A DNA stretch of 64,000 bases from Phytophthora hibernalis (GCA_012656075.1 JAAKBF010000024.1:434001-498000), one strand, 5' to 3'; numbered from the stretch's first letter, positions 30,412 through 41,440 are shown. Program-made: numbers and translations. The notes: a model not told the origin generated them from the letters alone.

Positions 30412-31654
30412 TTAAAGTAAATCTAAGAATGATTTAGCTTTTTCAGCAGTGCGGCCTTTTTCGATGAGCGAACTCATCACTTGGAAACGCTGTTGTTTCT
30501 CCGCCTCAACGCGGCGATCGATACGTTCTGTCTCCCACTTTTCCTTCTCGAACGCCAAGCGAGCTTGCTCGATAACTTGCTGGTCTAACATTCATAAAAA
30601 CAACGACAGCACTTAGTCCCAATACATGAAAACGTGAAGCGCCGAGCGTACCCTTCTGACGCTCGGCTTCACTTGTCCAGCGTTCTCTTTCCAACACCAA
30701 GCGTTCTTTGTCAACTGGAATAGCATAATGCCGTTAGCGATGTAAGTAATCGTGGAGCACATATTAGCGCCTTACCAGTGGCCTTCGTCTTCGCTGCGAT
30801 CTTCATAGCGCCAGCAATAGCATTACGGGGAGCTTCTGCGTTTGTACCCAACGGGGAGGAATTTAGCGTCGGCAGTTTCAGTTGTCGAGCCACGGCTGGG
30901 GTTTGACGTTTGGTCTTGCCTTTCGGGCTTTCCGATTGGGACGTCTTTCTTTTACGTTGTATCTGTGCGCTCGTCGCGACATACTCACGCACAACTGTGC
31001 CTCCTTCTGACTGAGACGTGTTGCTAGTTAGATTGGTTTGTTTAGACGGGGATCCTTCGAGCGACGATTTTGCGGAGGTAGGTTTCTGCGCCAGGGAAGA
31101 GAAGCCGTAAATTGTCCATTAGAATCTCCAAGATTAACGCATGGCGACTGCGGCGAGCTGTAGCTCCCCCAGTTCACCTCCGTCGATATTCAGCATGTCG
31201 TCCACGTTGTTCACAGCAGAGAGGCTATTTTCCGCCGAAGTAGAGTCGAATGTGCTAAGGGGGACACGTTCGCTTTTGCATGGAACAGAGCGTCCATCTT
31301 CTCGTACCAAGGGCACATGTTCTCCAACTTTTGTTGCACCGTACAAATGCCACGGAGTTCATCATCAGGCGTGATACCTGCTCCCGTTGACGCCTCGTAC
31401 TCCTTTGTCCTGATATACAGAGTCTTGTAGGTCTGGAACCGGTCCTTCATCTGCTGGGCTGTCAGTTCAAAACGGCTTTTGCTGCTTTTCTTCAATGCTG
31501 CTGCCATTTCCTTGAAGCCGTCAGTTTTAGAGACCTGCTTCTTGCCCATGACAGTCTGCTTCGCCACCCCGAAACACTTCTCGAAGTTCGCCTTGTGCTC
31601 AAGCCACAGGACGATCGAGAACAAATCCTCTTTCCTGAGATGCTCATTTGCCAT
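30412..31654 (-). CDS. Harbinger second ORF: Myb/SANT-like DNA-binding protein
   Basis: Starts at ATG 31654 (MANEHLRKEDLFSIVLWLEH). A Myb/SANT-like segment follows (MKDRFQTYKTLYIRTKEYEA, then MCPWYEKMDALF). A one-base slip in an A run near 31280 leads to a second segment (STSAENSLSAVNNVDDML). Later parts are GGTVVREYVATSAQIQRKRK, a basic linker, and a C-terminal coiled coil in three pieces joined by short introns near 30765-30715 and 30655-30590 (ERLVLERERWTSEAERQK; EQARLAFEKEKWETERIDRR; SSLIEKGRTAEKAKSFLDLL and stop). In Harbinger elements the Myb-like partner helps bring the transposase to the nucleus and to the element ends. Exon borders in the middle are uncertain. Confidence 0.7.
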
Positions 31655-31818
31655 GGCTGATTTAGCTTTAGCACTGACTCGAATATTGTAGTGTGAGCAA
31701 ATCCTACGACCGCAAGGTCGATATCCATGGTGGATTTGAAAGGCACCTTCGTACGAGGGATTAAGCAAATACCACGGATTGGAAAATGCCAAACTACCGA
31801 TTCTGAACCCCCTATTAG

Positions 31819-32190
31819 CTCCTTCTCGTTGCGGCTACCGTCCTACTCTTGAGTCCTGGTGTCATCGATGCTAAGCAGTCTACGGTAGCTGATGTAGGTG
31901 CTCAGCCCAACTCGATCGATGAAAGTGACGCGAAGACATTTTTGCGGTCGAACAAGTGGGCCGACGACGACTCTACCGAAAATGCTGAAAAAGAAGAGAG
32001 GGGTACCACTGCCACCATGAACAGTGCAATCGAAAGGTTGAATCGCTGGCTAGACCTGAGCAAATCCCCAGGTCAGGTCAAAAGAATTAAATTGCCCAAG
32101 GCTGGTTACACGGGCACAAAACTAGACGACTTGGCCAAACAATACGGGGATGCGTACAGGGCGCGGTACAGCACTTTCAATGGTAAATAA
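31819..32190 (+). pseudogene. RXLR-effector-like open frame lacking its start
   Basis: Right after the Harbinger end (31813) and a TAG (31816-31818), the frame opens with a leucine/valine-rich core (LLLVAATVLLLSPGVIDA, 31819-31872) like a secretion signal. Then come an RXLR-type site in degenerate form (KTFLRS, about 31933-31950), an acidic stretch and the EKEER box about 15 residues later. The C-terminal part has WLDLSKSPGQVKRIKL and YGDAYRARY, resembling W and Y motifs of oomycete effectors. Such proteins are secreted and enter plant cells. The upstream bases on the other side of the transposon (ATG at 28874) are in frame with this, but a TAG would fall at codon 5. I therefore call it a broken gene or remnant. 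Confidence 0.5.
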
Positions 32191-32370
32191 CCCCGCTGAA
32201 GTGAATTGTGAAGGGCACGTGTTGAGTCGAAAGAGGTTACAATCAGACTTTTATTTGGAAAAATAAAAGAATAACCCCCGCCAAGCACCAAACTTGATTC
32301 ATCTCCCTCTCTTATAACGCCGTGTTTTACACGGAGAAGCTCTGGATTGTATTCCTGCTATCACGTCGGA

Positions 32371-32434
32371 GACGCAATTTTGTAAAGACGCAATTCTGTA
32401 AAGATGCAATTCTGTAAAGACGCAATTCAGTAAC
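32371..32434. repeat. Tandem repeat, four copies of a 16 bp unit
   Basis: GACGCAATTCTGTAAA is repeated four times with few changes (GACGCAATTTTGTAAA, GACGCAATTCTGTAAA, GATGCAATTCTGTAAA, GACGCAATTCAGTAAC). Confidence 0.9.
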
Positions 32435-33283
32435 AACACAGGGGCTCCTTAGACGAAGTACTACACTGTAGTAGTTGTTTTGCCGAACACTAACCAGTGT
32501 CTTCGTGGTTTCTTGCATTTTATTTGTCTTTTTATTAAAATGTATATTCCCACTCACTGATGGAAAACTTCGTACCCAAACAAGGAGGCGTATTCCTAAC
32601 ACGAGTATAAGGCCACATCAAAGTATCGAAAGCCAACAGTGTTATCATGTTGTACTCGCGCGCGGTGGTACACCCACATCGACCTATTGTCACCTACTGG
32701 GTTTTGTTGCAAATCACTGACATTTTTTGTTTCACCCATTTCCTTCAAGAACATTCAGTGGGGGGATGGGGTTTGATGCCGCTGCGGTTGACATTATTAT
32801 CCTGGATGTTTTCATTGTCAACCAGTTATTAGATATTAAGGGTAAGGTAAACGGCCAATTCAGGGCCGCTCTATAAGCAGCCCGAACTCTTGCTCATTGC
32901 TCGAGATTCAGTGCGCCACAAATATATATGTCGGCAGTTCTGAAAAGCCCGCTGTCTCCGCTTTTTTAAGATTTATCTTGGCCACGGACCAATGATTACG
33001 TTCCAAAGATCCGTCATTGAATGAGATCACCTTCAAAATTGTTGAGCGCCAATTAGAGGCCGAGATTAAACTTACGTTCAGTAAGCATCGTGGTTCACAA
33101 TAAACACAACAGAGTCAGGGGTAGGTATACCATTAGAATGCATATTACCTTTTCGGAAATCCAGACGATAGGTTATTAGTTTATGGAGGTTGTAGCCACT
33201 TTCGAAAATACTGCATTCTCATACCGTACGCGTCGTCTCGGGGCCCTTTGCCAATCGCTCAGTACGATCCGCTGACCGAGGCG
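32435..33283. other. Intergenic DNA, no gene seen
   Basis: Short open frames only. No terminal repeats, RNA genes or family motifs were recognised. Confidence 0.4.
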
Positions 33284-33733
33284 TTACCATGTGCGAATCT
33301 TGAAAGTATGCCGAAGCGGTCCCTTTCGCTGAGAACGCACCCGTCCCGACCGACTTCTCTGGCTGTCGCTCAGGAGTTGTCGGTAGCGGGACCCTCGATG
33401 GATCAGTCCCCTCGGTCGTGTGTGAGAGCTCGTCCGACGGTTTGAGCCCGGCTCAGGCACACCAAAAACCGTCCGAAGCTTCTGTTTCCACTTAAGCAGC
33501 GAGAGCGCGACATCTTCGATCGACCAACCTTGAAGGTCGGCTTCGGTGGGGAGTGCTTGAGGTTCACAGCCCATAGCGCGGAACAGTTGTACTGTGTCCT
33601 CGGCCACCTGTTGGATGCTCCACGATTCCACCGGGACAACTAATTCTTCCCCGAGTTCCATCCACACGGCTTGTCGAATTGACTTTGGCGCAAAGGCCTG
33701 CATCCACTTGCTCTTTGTCATCATCACCTCCAT
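33284..33733 (-). pseudogene. Possible retrotransposon gag-like fragment
   Basis: A 149-residue minus-strand frame (MEVMMTKSKWMQAFAPKSIR, ESWSIQQVAEDTVQLFRAMG, EDVALSLLKWKQKLRTVFG) has regular amphipathic helices of the kind seen in retroelement gag proteins, and an upstream frame overlaps it to about 33989. I recognise no specific family. The neighbourhood is all transposon-derived, so a gag remnant is a reasonable guess. Confidence 0.28.
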
Positions 33734-34320
33734 GCATCTCCCCAGAACCTTTTTGGCACGCGGAGCGCGGCTCTAATGGGGACCACCGACCACGTACGAC
33801 CCCAACCACATCGTACGGCTGCCCAAGCGCTCTGGCTTGCGACTCCTGCACTCGGGTGCTGCTAAGTGGCCTCCTGTGAAGTTGTACAACACGGCAGGGC
33901 GGCCATGATGCTGCCCGATTTGGCCGCCCAAGAATCAGAGGTTGTGAAGGCGTGGAGCGCATAAGGGCTGCCGTCCTTTTGGTAAGCATTCGATTAAGCG
34001 AAACATCATGTATGTATTAGAACTTATGCTGACACGATAGCCATGCTTAAACTACCGCAGATTCAACAATGTCGCTTGGGGCAGGGCCACTTGGACGGAT
34101 TTTCTTGGGCTTCTTGCGCGTGTTGGTGGCCGTGCTGGCTTTTCCATCTTCGATTTCCTGAAGCACCTGTCGTGTAGGATCACGCAGAAATTCTCACTAC
34201 CAAATGGTATGAGTCCACCACCAACACTCGCTTCTCTTTGTCAGATCAACGAGCGTTGGATTAAGCCTGAAGACCAGGAACGATCCCTTACGCCGGGTTG
34301 GATGTGAACCCTCTGTACAC

Positions 34321-35111
34321 CTAGGTTGTATTAATAACCTGCACCACTAGCCACGAGCGAGGGCTAGTATGCAATATTGCGCTTTCGCGCGAACCCCGCA
34401 ATCCCTCAGAAGGAAGGGTACCGGTTGTCAAGCCTAATACGGGTTTGCCGAGGTAAAACCTCGGCGGGTAGTAAAATATGTATGGAACACTCGGTTCCAC
34501 TGTAATATATGGTGAACGACGCTTCTCGTCGCTCCCAACACTCGGCCACTCTAATATCTTGGCCTGACCAGCAACAAACCCTCGGTTCAATGTACCTTAG
34601 GCTCGCTGACCAGCATCCCACAAGCCGAGCGTGTCTAGACCCTAAGATAAGCTAGCTAGACTTACCGAAGACGGACTTGACCCTTGGTGACTTGGGGGAA
34701 GACTGCTGATTTATTTTTGTTGATCTATGGCTCTGAGAGCCTCTGTAGTCAATCCTATAGCTAGTCCTATATCTAAATACAAATACCCAGTGTGAACCGA
34801 TCCCCGTATGTGATCCTGTACCCGGCTCTATAAGACCGAGGGTACGAAACTGAAATGGGTACAAACGAGGGTTCGTACCCTCGGCCGGGAATTTATTATA
34901 CCCGACCGAGGCCTCGGTCACTAAACTATCGTGGTCACTGTGGTGCGGGGACTGTAATCTGCCAATCAGGGCACGCCGGTCACTTTCCTTCAGCAGGGGC
35001 AACCTTGCCGACTGGCGACCGAGCGCCCCAAAACTCAACACCACAACTGCCCCCGCCTCGACGCAAGCTTCCACCAGTATTGCGCGTCGTGGTGCTTCTC
35101 ATCTTCGCATC
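34321..35111. other. Possible LTR or leader of the large Gypsy element
   Basis: This stretch uses the same CTCGGT-rich composition as the Gypsy element to its right (for example ACCCTCGGTTC, GACCGAGG) and precedes the plus-strand gene at 35112. It would hold the 3' LTR of the minus-strand element. I could not find a second copy near 45.1 kb, so the LTR call is unproven. Confidence 0.3.
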
Positions 35112-38100
35112 ATGGCTCATCCGTCACGTCTTCTCGACGACACCACCGCCGCCGCTCTTCGTGCCATCACTCCGGGCAACGAGGTAGGCTGCTCTATCTT
35201 CATCACATCAACATCCTGCACTCCTTCTAACTCTTCCTTCCATCTTCCTTCAATACACAGGCCCAACCACCGGAGCCTGCTGATGCTCCTGCCGACGTTC
35301 CTGGCCCTGCCGAGTCTTCGGTACCGACTCCACAACGTCCCGATGGTCCTCCGCCGGCTGATGATGGCTCAGCCGAAGGTTCACCGCTTCGCACGCCTCC
35401 GTCATCTCCAGAAGCTTCGCCTGTCCTGGCATACTTGCTGCGCGGTACTCCGCGGCGGTCTCCGGCCCTTGGGCGCCCGAGGCACTCGTCTTGTCTCGGT
35501 CGGGTGTCAGACCGACACCTCCGGCGTCACTCCCGCTCCCGTTGCTTCGACCGAGCCTCCGGTCTCTGCTCTGGTCGAGCAGCGTCTCCTCCAATTGGGT
35601 CAGCTCGTGGCTGGTGTGGCCCGTCCGCGTCCTCGGCGAGTCGATTCGTCGCTCGACAGCCGGATGGAGCAAGCCACAGACCTCGGTGAGGTTCTGAATG
35701 CTGCTGTGGCTCCCGCCCAACTTCCGCCGGGTGAGGCTGAGCTCGTCGTCGACGTTCGTAACGAGGTGGGGAACTCAAGGCTCGGCTCGCTGACACCGAG
35801 GACCGTCTCCAAGCAGAAACGCGAGAACGCGAGCAGTTCGAGCGCTTCAGCACCAAGCTGCCAGCGACGAGTGTCGTACTCGTGACTCTCTGGATAGCCT
35901 TCGTCAGTCTTACATCGCTCTCAAGGACGAGCATGAACAGGCGGCCGCGCACCTGCGTCAGGCTAACGCTGCCATCGCCGACCACGACCGCATCGTGGGA
36001 CTCAGGGCTGCTCGCGCGACCACGGCCGAGGCTTCGGTGACGTTGACGCAACGTCTCCTCCACCAGGACCGTGAGCGTTTCAAAGCTGGCTTGGTGGCCT
36101 ATACTGAGCAGGTGGCCAAGCATCGGGCTGCTCTCGAGGCGTCCGACCAAGCCTCGGTCGGTGCCGTTTCTCCACAGGTCCAAGCTCTCGAAGCTCAGGT
36201 CGCGAGCTTGAAGCGAGCAAACTCTATTCTTCGTCGTCACGCCGCTCCCCACGAACTCGATGTTGACACGTTGGTGCTTGCTTCTGCTGGTAAGCTCTGC
36301 TCTTCTCCTCTTGCCCCAACGGTCTTTCTAAGCTCTTCTTTCCCTCGTTCAGGTATTACGGCGGACGACATCGACTGGGAATTGCTCGGACTCTCTCCTC
36401 CGAGCATCACTTCGAAGCACCGTCGGAGTGCGTCGTCGTCGGAGAGCTCGGAGGACAGTGACCAAGAGCCTAAGGCCTCGGACCCGGTACCAAAACCTTC
36501 CGTGCAGGCAGCGTCGGCTGCGGATGATGCCTCCTAGGATTCGGACGATCTGCCGCCGCCGGCGACGCCGACGCATCCTCCACACGTTCCATCGGGGCCG
36601 CCAAAGTCGACCCTTCCGGCTAGCAAGCGGTTGGGTCGTCCCTCTAAGAGTTTGGGTGCCTCAGCTCGCGGACACGTGCCCAAACCTTCGTTCAGTACTC
36701 CACCACCTCTCCAGGCGTCTGGGCTTCCTGCGGGATCGCCACCGAGCTCCTCGGTCAGTTCGTCGCCGGAGTCACCTACGCCATCGCCTCCTGCAGGGTC
36801 TCCACCGAGTCCTCCGCCTGAGTCTCCACCGAGTCCTCCGCCTGGATCTCCACCAAGGCCTCTGCCTGGATCTCCACCGGCCTCCGGACCCTCGGTGCCA
36901 TCGACCCCGGCCGAAGTCATTGACTTGTCGGGCGATGAGGTAGATACCGATCTTCGTACGGACTCGATCCTCGCTTATGGATCGTTTTCCTCAGCTGTCA
37001 CTTCGCCGGATCGTCGTGATGGTCGGCCCACCCGCAGCGCGTCGGTATTGGCTACTTTGCGATCCCAGAGGGAACTGGAGACTCTAGAGGCATCCGATGA
37101 CTTCATCATCGGCTCCCCGTCATCGTCCGAGTCCTCTCATACCTCGTGGTCGCCTATTATTCCAGCTCCGCCCAAAACTTCGGCGACCCCGGCGTCACCA
37201 GTGTCGTCGCAGACGGCCTCGGTCGTGACTCCGCCGACTCCGTCGGTCTCGACCCCGCTTACTCCGACCCCACCGAGCGTACCAGTTGTTCCTGTACCGC
37301 AGCCGGTCTCCGCGTCTCCATCGTCGTCGGGTGGAGTACCGACCACCTCCTCGGTCACGACGCCCGTGACCTCGGTGGTGGTGCCTACTCCGGTTCCTGC
37401 TATCGTAGAGCCATCAACTCCTGCTGGCTCGACTGCAGGGCCCACCGATGGTTCAACTCCCTCAGCGACTACGCCCCAGGTCATACACCGAGGTCTCGGT
37501 CGGGTCTCCGACGGTCGCATACCCAAGTGACGGCTACGCTTTCCACGGTTCCTGGAACCGACCCAAGTACGTTCGCGCCGGCAGTGCCAGCTGCGCCCGG
37601 GACACCGTCACAGCGCCTCGCCCTGATGGCGGGCCCGTACCTGCTACCTGGATTCACTGCTCCGGGTGCACAAGAGGCTTGGTGTCAAATCCACAACCGC
37701 AGCCTGTCTCCACCCATTGTTCGCGGTGTTGAGACCCCGTGCTCGGTGGCTGGCATCCAAGCCATGGCAGATTGGGTTTATCCTAATCACCCGTGGCAGC
37801 AAGTGCGCTCGAAGTTGCCAGAGAACCCGTGCTGTTTCGCCATTGATCAGCACCCTCCGGACTCAAAAATTTCGACGCGTGCTACAGGATTAGCTCGGTT
37901 CGTCAAGATGTGGCGTCAATTCCAGGGCGTGTCCACCGACCGAACCGAGAAAGCAGACCTCGGTCTGGCCTGATAGGAACGGCGCCACTGGGTCCAAGTC
38001 TCGGCTGTTGAAGCTTTCCTCCGGAGCATGGCTCAGAGGCTCGGTGATGACCCCTCGGTCACCTCATTACGAGCGGCATGGACAGAGTACAACAAGGCTC

Positions 38101-38680
38101 GGAACCTCCGAGCGGATCGGTTGCGTCAGCAGATGGTGTACCGCTGTTGGGAGTGGTGCGTCGAGCGTGCTGGCAAACCTCGTGAAGATCTGACCGAGTT
38201 CTTGTTGGAACCCAGTTACCTCCGATACTCGTTCGAGGTGATTGAGTGGGCCCCGACGTCCGAGGATTGGATCGGTGAGCTCGCGACTTTGGATGCTCGT
38301 CAACTATGGCGGAACTGTTGGGTGGATGCGCCCTCCAGTCACCCCTTCAACACTACTTTCGCGCCGTGCAATCCTCCCGTACCGCTATTCGTGCCTCGTG
38401 GCATGACCGAGGCGGAGGTGATTTCGGGCATTATGGTAGACTCGTCCGTGCTCCAAGTTCGATCGTGGCTCCGTGGGTTCCTTGCTGTTCCCCCAGGACC
38501 AACGGATGATGATTCCACCAGCACTGACCCGACTCGCGTCACCTGGAGGTAAAAGATGAAGGCCAAGCCGAGGACTCCGCTGCCCCTGCTGCTACTCTAA
38601 CATCCTCCGTCGGGTCTGTGTCTGGCCAGACGTCGAACCTGGACGTGTTGGCTGATTTAGCTCCCTCCACCGACATCTAA
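35112..38680 (+). CDS. Opposite-strand gene of the Gypsy element: coiled-coil, proline-rich protein of unknown function
   Basis: ATG 35112 begins MAHPSRLLDDTTAAALRAIT; a GTAGGC intron follows at about 35184 and ends ATACACAG at about 35261. The rest is one long protein in several frames. First comes a P/D/S-rich part (PPPADDGSAEGSPLRTPPSS). A coiled coil follows (VGELKAR-type heptads, then RRHAAPHELDVDTLVLASAG), with a likely second intron near 36290-36354. Next is a serine/proline stretch with a repeated PPSPPPGSPPRPLPG motif (about 36770-36900). A globular C-terminal part has YPNHPWQQVRSKLPENPCCF, LRAAWTEYNKARNLRADRLR and RQLWRNCWVDAPSSHPFN. It ends NLDVLADLAPSTDI at 38680. Frame slips are frequent and two stops lie at 37971-37976. 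I recognise no family. Coding quality on this strand is better than chance, so I take it as a real, decayed gene. Confidence 0.6.
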
Positions 38681-38729
38681 ACCTCGGTCTTGCGCTGTTG
38701 TGCTTCGTTGTTTATCCTTCTTGCTAATC

Positions 38730-39473
38730 TCACGTTGTCCGAGCACCGTGGTTAGTTACCGTTCCACTTAATCCAAATCCATTGAACTCTCTGACCGCAC
38801 GGTTGGTGCTCGTTGTTAGCGGTGCTCGGTCGTCCAGAATAGCCTCTACTTCATATTCGCCTGCCACTCTATCAGGCTCCCAGCTATCTTCCGGTAACAG
38901 CTCCTCGTCAAAATCAATCCTGGTATCCTCGGTCATCTCAGCTGTCAGCCGACTCCTCGGTCGGTCGCCATATTCGCTCACTGCCTTGAGCCGCAAGACA
39001 TGCACCACTGGGTAGAACCGATAACCACTCCGATCCGGCAGCTCTAGTTCATATGCGAACTCTTCAACATTCTTCTTGATCCGGAATGGCCCGTGCCATC
39101 GGTGTGCTAGCTTCTTGGTCAATCCTGGTTTCACGCGCTCCATGTAGAGCCACACCCTGTTCCCATGCTTGAATAGAGACCTCGGTGCTTCTTCAGTAGC
39201 TTCGGGAGATGCCCCAGTCTCTTCCTGCCCGGTGTCCGAGGCTTCGTTCCCGCCGGTTTCCGTCGTTGTCCCCTGCCTTTCGACCTCCAATGGTACTTCT
39301 GACCCGTCGCGATTCGGTGCTACTATGTTCTCGCTGTCCCTCGCTGGAATCCTCGGTACCGCTGCTGCTTCACGTCGGTTAAGCAATTCGTTGTGTTCGC
39401 GGGCTCTCCGAGCCTTCTCGACCTTCTGGTACTCCATCGCCATTTTCCATGCGATTTCTTGTTGCCGGTTCAC
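38730..39473 (-). pseudogene. Gypsy integrase C-terminal region with chromodomain-like end
   Basis: A 247-residue frame. The middle has an integrase C-terminal pattern (FKHGNRVWLYMERVKPGLTK, HRWHGPFRIKKNVEEFAYEL, then YPVVHVLRLK), and the end has a chromodomain-like pattern (WEPDRVAGEYEVEAILDDRA). Such domains can steer insertion by binding histone marks. It continues the integrase at 39501-40718 after a short gap with a stop or slip. Confidence 0.75.
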
Positions 39474-39500
39474 TTCTCGGCGCCATGCTAATGCACCGGT

Positions 39501-40718
39501 TTACCCTCGGGATCCTCGTTTTAGCGACGACGACATTGCTCGCAGCGTTGACCGAGCATCCAACCCATGAACGAGGTAGAACGGAGTATCCTTCCGAGTG
39601 CCGTCCTGAGAGTTGTTGATAGCGAAGACAAGTCGCTCGGCGATCTCATCCCAGTCTTGTTGCAACGGGTCTTCTGCATACACTCGCACTGACTGCATCA
39701 CGGTCTTGACTGATCGTTCCTGCTGCCCGTTTGCTTGTGGACGATAACTCAATGTGGCCCCCGACCGAGATTGCATCATCTCAGCGAATGCTTGGAAAAC
39801 CTCACTCATGAACCGAGGGTCTCGGTCATGGCGAATCATCGTTGGAGCTCCAAACCTCCGGTATACACACTCTTCGAACGCTTGAGAGACTTTTAATGCG
39901 GTGGTATCTGACATGGCCTTCCCCATGACGAATCCTGTGAACGAGCATTGAAACAGTAGCAGCGCGGTATTCCCTCGCCGAGATTTCGGCAATGGTATGA
40001 CGAAATCCATCGACACCAGCTGGAATGGTCTCTCGACTAGCACATTCCCAGGAGAGTACACTCTGAACTGCGGTCGACTTTTGCTCGAGCTGCAGTCTGG
40101 GCAGGACTGCACATGCCGCTCAACGTCTGCGTACAGTCCAATCCAATAATAATCCATTTTCGCTCGGTGATATGTTCGACCGATACCTTGGTGGCCACCT
40201 TCTAACGAGTCGTGGCAGCTCTGTAATACTTCCTGAATCATCGTTGTGGGTACCACCAGTCGCATCTTGGTCTCCTCTTGGTTTCCGTTAGTCCACCGAC
40301 GGTTCGCTCCGATAATAAACAGCACACCGTCCTCGCTTAGCGCAAACTTGTCGGCCATTTTCCATGCATCTCTCGCTGCACTGTAACTCAGGCTAGCTTC
40401 CTTGCCTAGGAGAACGGCCTTGAGGTTTGCCCACCTCAGCTTCTCGTCCTGGGCAGCTGAAATCCTCCGCATCCGCTCTTCTTGAATGGCTACCGGGTCG
40501 ACGTCGTTTGCATTTGGTGCTCTGACTCTTGCCTCGGTCATTGGTAGCTCGGTTTCCGCTCCGTTCTGAGTCTCTGAGGCTACCTCATCTGCTTTGTCTC
40601 GTCGTGTTGTGTCATCCTGGCCCATCACCGAGGGCTCATTCGCAAACCGGACACGCTTCTTCTGCGCTTTCGCTTGTCGGCGGGTCGTGGCTGTTATGTA
40701 ATCCGGCACATCCTTCAC
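39501..40718 (-). CDS. Gypsy integrase (zinc-binding and catalytic core)
   Basis: An open frame of 405 residues. An HHCC zinc-binding module is visible (HDSLEGGHQGIGRTYHRA, then SCPDCSSSKS). The catalytic core has D in LVSMDFVIPLPKS, D in MIRHDRDPRFMSE and E in NGQQERSVKTVMQSVR, the D,D-35-E set. The first 100 residues are a charged linker. The frame is intact in this part, unlike the rest of the element. Confidence 0.88.
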   Translation of the reverse strand: MKDVPDYITATTRRQAKAQKKRVRFANEPSVMGQDDTTRRDKADEVASETQNGAETELPMTEARVRAPNANDVDPVAIQEERMRRISAAQDEKLRWANLKAVLLGKEASLSYSAARDAWKMADKFALSEDGVLFIIGANRRWTNGNQEETKMRLVVPTTMIQEVLQSCHDSLEGGHQGIGRTYHRAKMDYYWIGLYADVERHVQSCPDCSSSKSRPQFRVYSPGNVLVERPFQLVSMDFVIPLPKSRRGNTALLLFQCSFTGFVMGKAMSDTTALKVSQAFEECVYRRFGAPTMIRHDRDPRFMSEVFQAFAEMMQSRSGATLSYRPQANGQQERSVKTVMQSVRVYAEDPLQQDWDEIAERLVFAINNSQDGTRKDTPFYLVHGLDARSTLRAMSSSLKRGSRG

Positions 40719-40876
40719 AAAATCGAAAAACGATTTGTTTCAGGGTGCTTGGCGGGTCACAAGAGTCTGGGCTAGGTTGACCGACGCTCTCCCGTCGGTG
40801 GCTGGTTCACCGAGTGTTGGCGTGGCGACCTCCGGCGAAGGCTCGTAAATGACTTCATCGATTCGGTTGAGCTCGA

Positions 40877-41365
40877 TTAACTGTTTTCCTGTTTGCTGTT
40901 GAGAGCTTCTGTAGCTAAAGAGTCTGCGGCTGCATTGAACTCTCGGATCACATGGAGATATTTCACCGACTGACGCTTGGCTGTGAGTTCTCGGTGGTGG
41001 TTGATTTGGGCCATCAGAGTTTCCTTCCGACAGGCTATCACCCCTAGGGACTGCTGGATTGCGAGTCTCGAGTCTCCCACCACAATTACATCCTCGGTGC
41101 CGCGCTCCAGTGCGGCCAAGACACCGTTGTTCATACCTGCGTACTCAGCGAGGTTTACGGTGGTGGTCTCGAGGTAAGCACTCGCAGCCGTCACTACCGT
41201 CCATTCTGGTAATTTCCAAAATATCCAGGAGCAACTACCAATCTTCTCCGTCTTGGCTGAGCCATCAAAAGACAGCACCACGCCATTGTAATTCATCGGT
41301 AAGCGTGCGTAAAGCAAATGTGGGTCCATTCGAGCGGTCGGTGATCCCCGTGAAGGTGGGGTCAC
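40877..41365 (-). CDS. Second RNase H domain of the Gypsy element (archaeal-like type)
   Basis: This frame of about 160 residues has all four residues expected of a working RNase H: D in VVLSFDGSAKTEKIGS, E in VNLAEYAGMNNGVL, D in VIVVGDSRLAIQQS and D in NAAADSLATEALNS. It lies between the usual Gypsy RNase H (whose active site is degraded) and integrase. It would remove RNA from the RNA-DNA hybrid during reverse transcription. A second RNase H at this place is known from Tat-type plant elements and from some oomycete Gypsy groups. Confidence 0.82.
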   Translation of the reverse strand: MTPPSRGSPTARMDPHLLYARLPMNYNGVVLSFDGSAKTEKIGSCSWIFWKLPEWTVVTAASAYLETTTVNLAEYAGMNNGVLAALERGTEDVIVVGDSRLAIQQSLGVIACRKETLMAQINHHRELTAKRQSVKYLHVIREFNAAADSLATEALNSKQENS

Positions 41366-41440
41366 CGGTGCTAACGATTCTTCCAGTTTAACAAAGCTGG
41401 TAAGCCCAGCTTGTAGTAGCTGAGCGAAAGCACAATCGCG

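Larger units (their letters stand above)
28887..31813 (+). mobile_element. PIF/Harbinger DNA transposon with two ORFs
   Basis: The ends are inverted repeats: AGGGGGTTTCAGAATC (28887-28902) and GATTCTGAACCCCCT (31799-31813), differing only in the length of the T run. A 3 bp duplication flanks them (ATT at 28884-28886 and 31814-31816; the same bases allow a TTA reading, the usual PIF target). The 2927 bp interior has a transposase on the plus strand and a Myb-like second ORF on the minus strand, a normal Harbinger arrangement. Confidence 0.88.

Noticed and set aside
36534..36920. Glycine-rich minus-strand open frame (GGDPGGGLGGD repeats)
   Set aside because: It is the complement of the proline-rich plus-strand repeat; only one strand of such a repeat is likely coding, and the plus strand continues in a longer protein.
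37137..37526. Glycine/threonine-rich minus-strand open frame
   Set aside because: Same reason: it is the complement of the proline/serine-rich part of the plus-strand gene.
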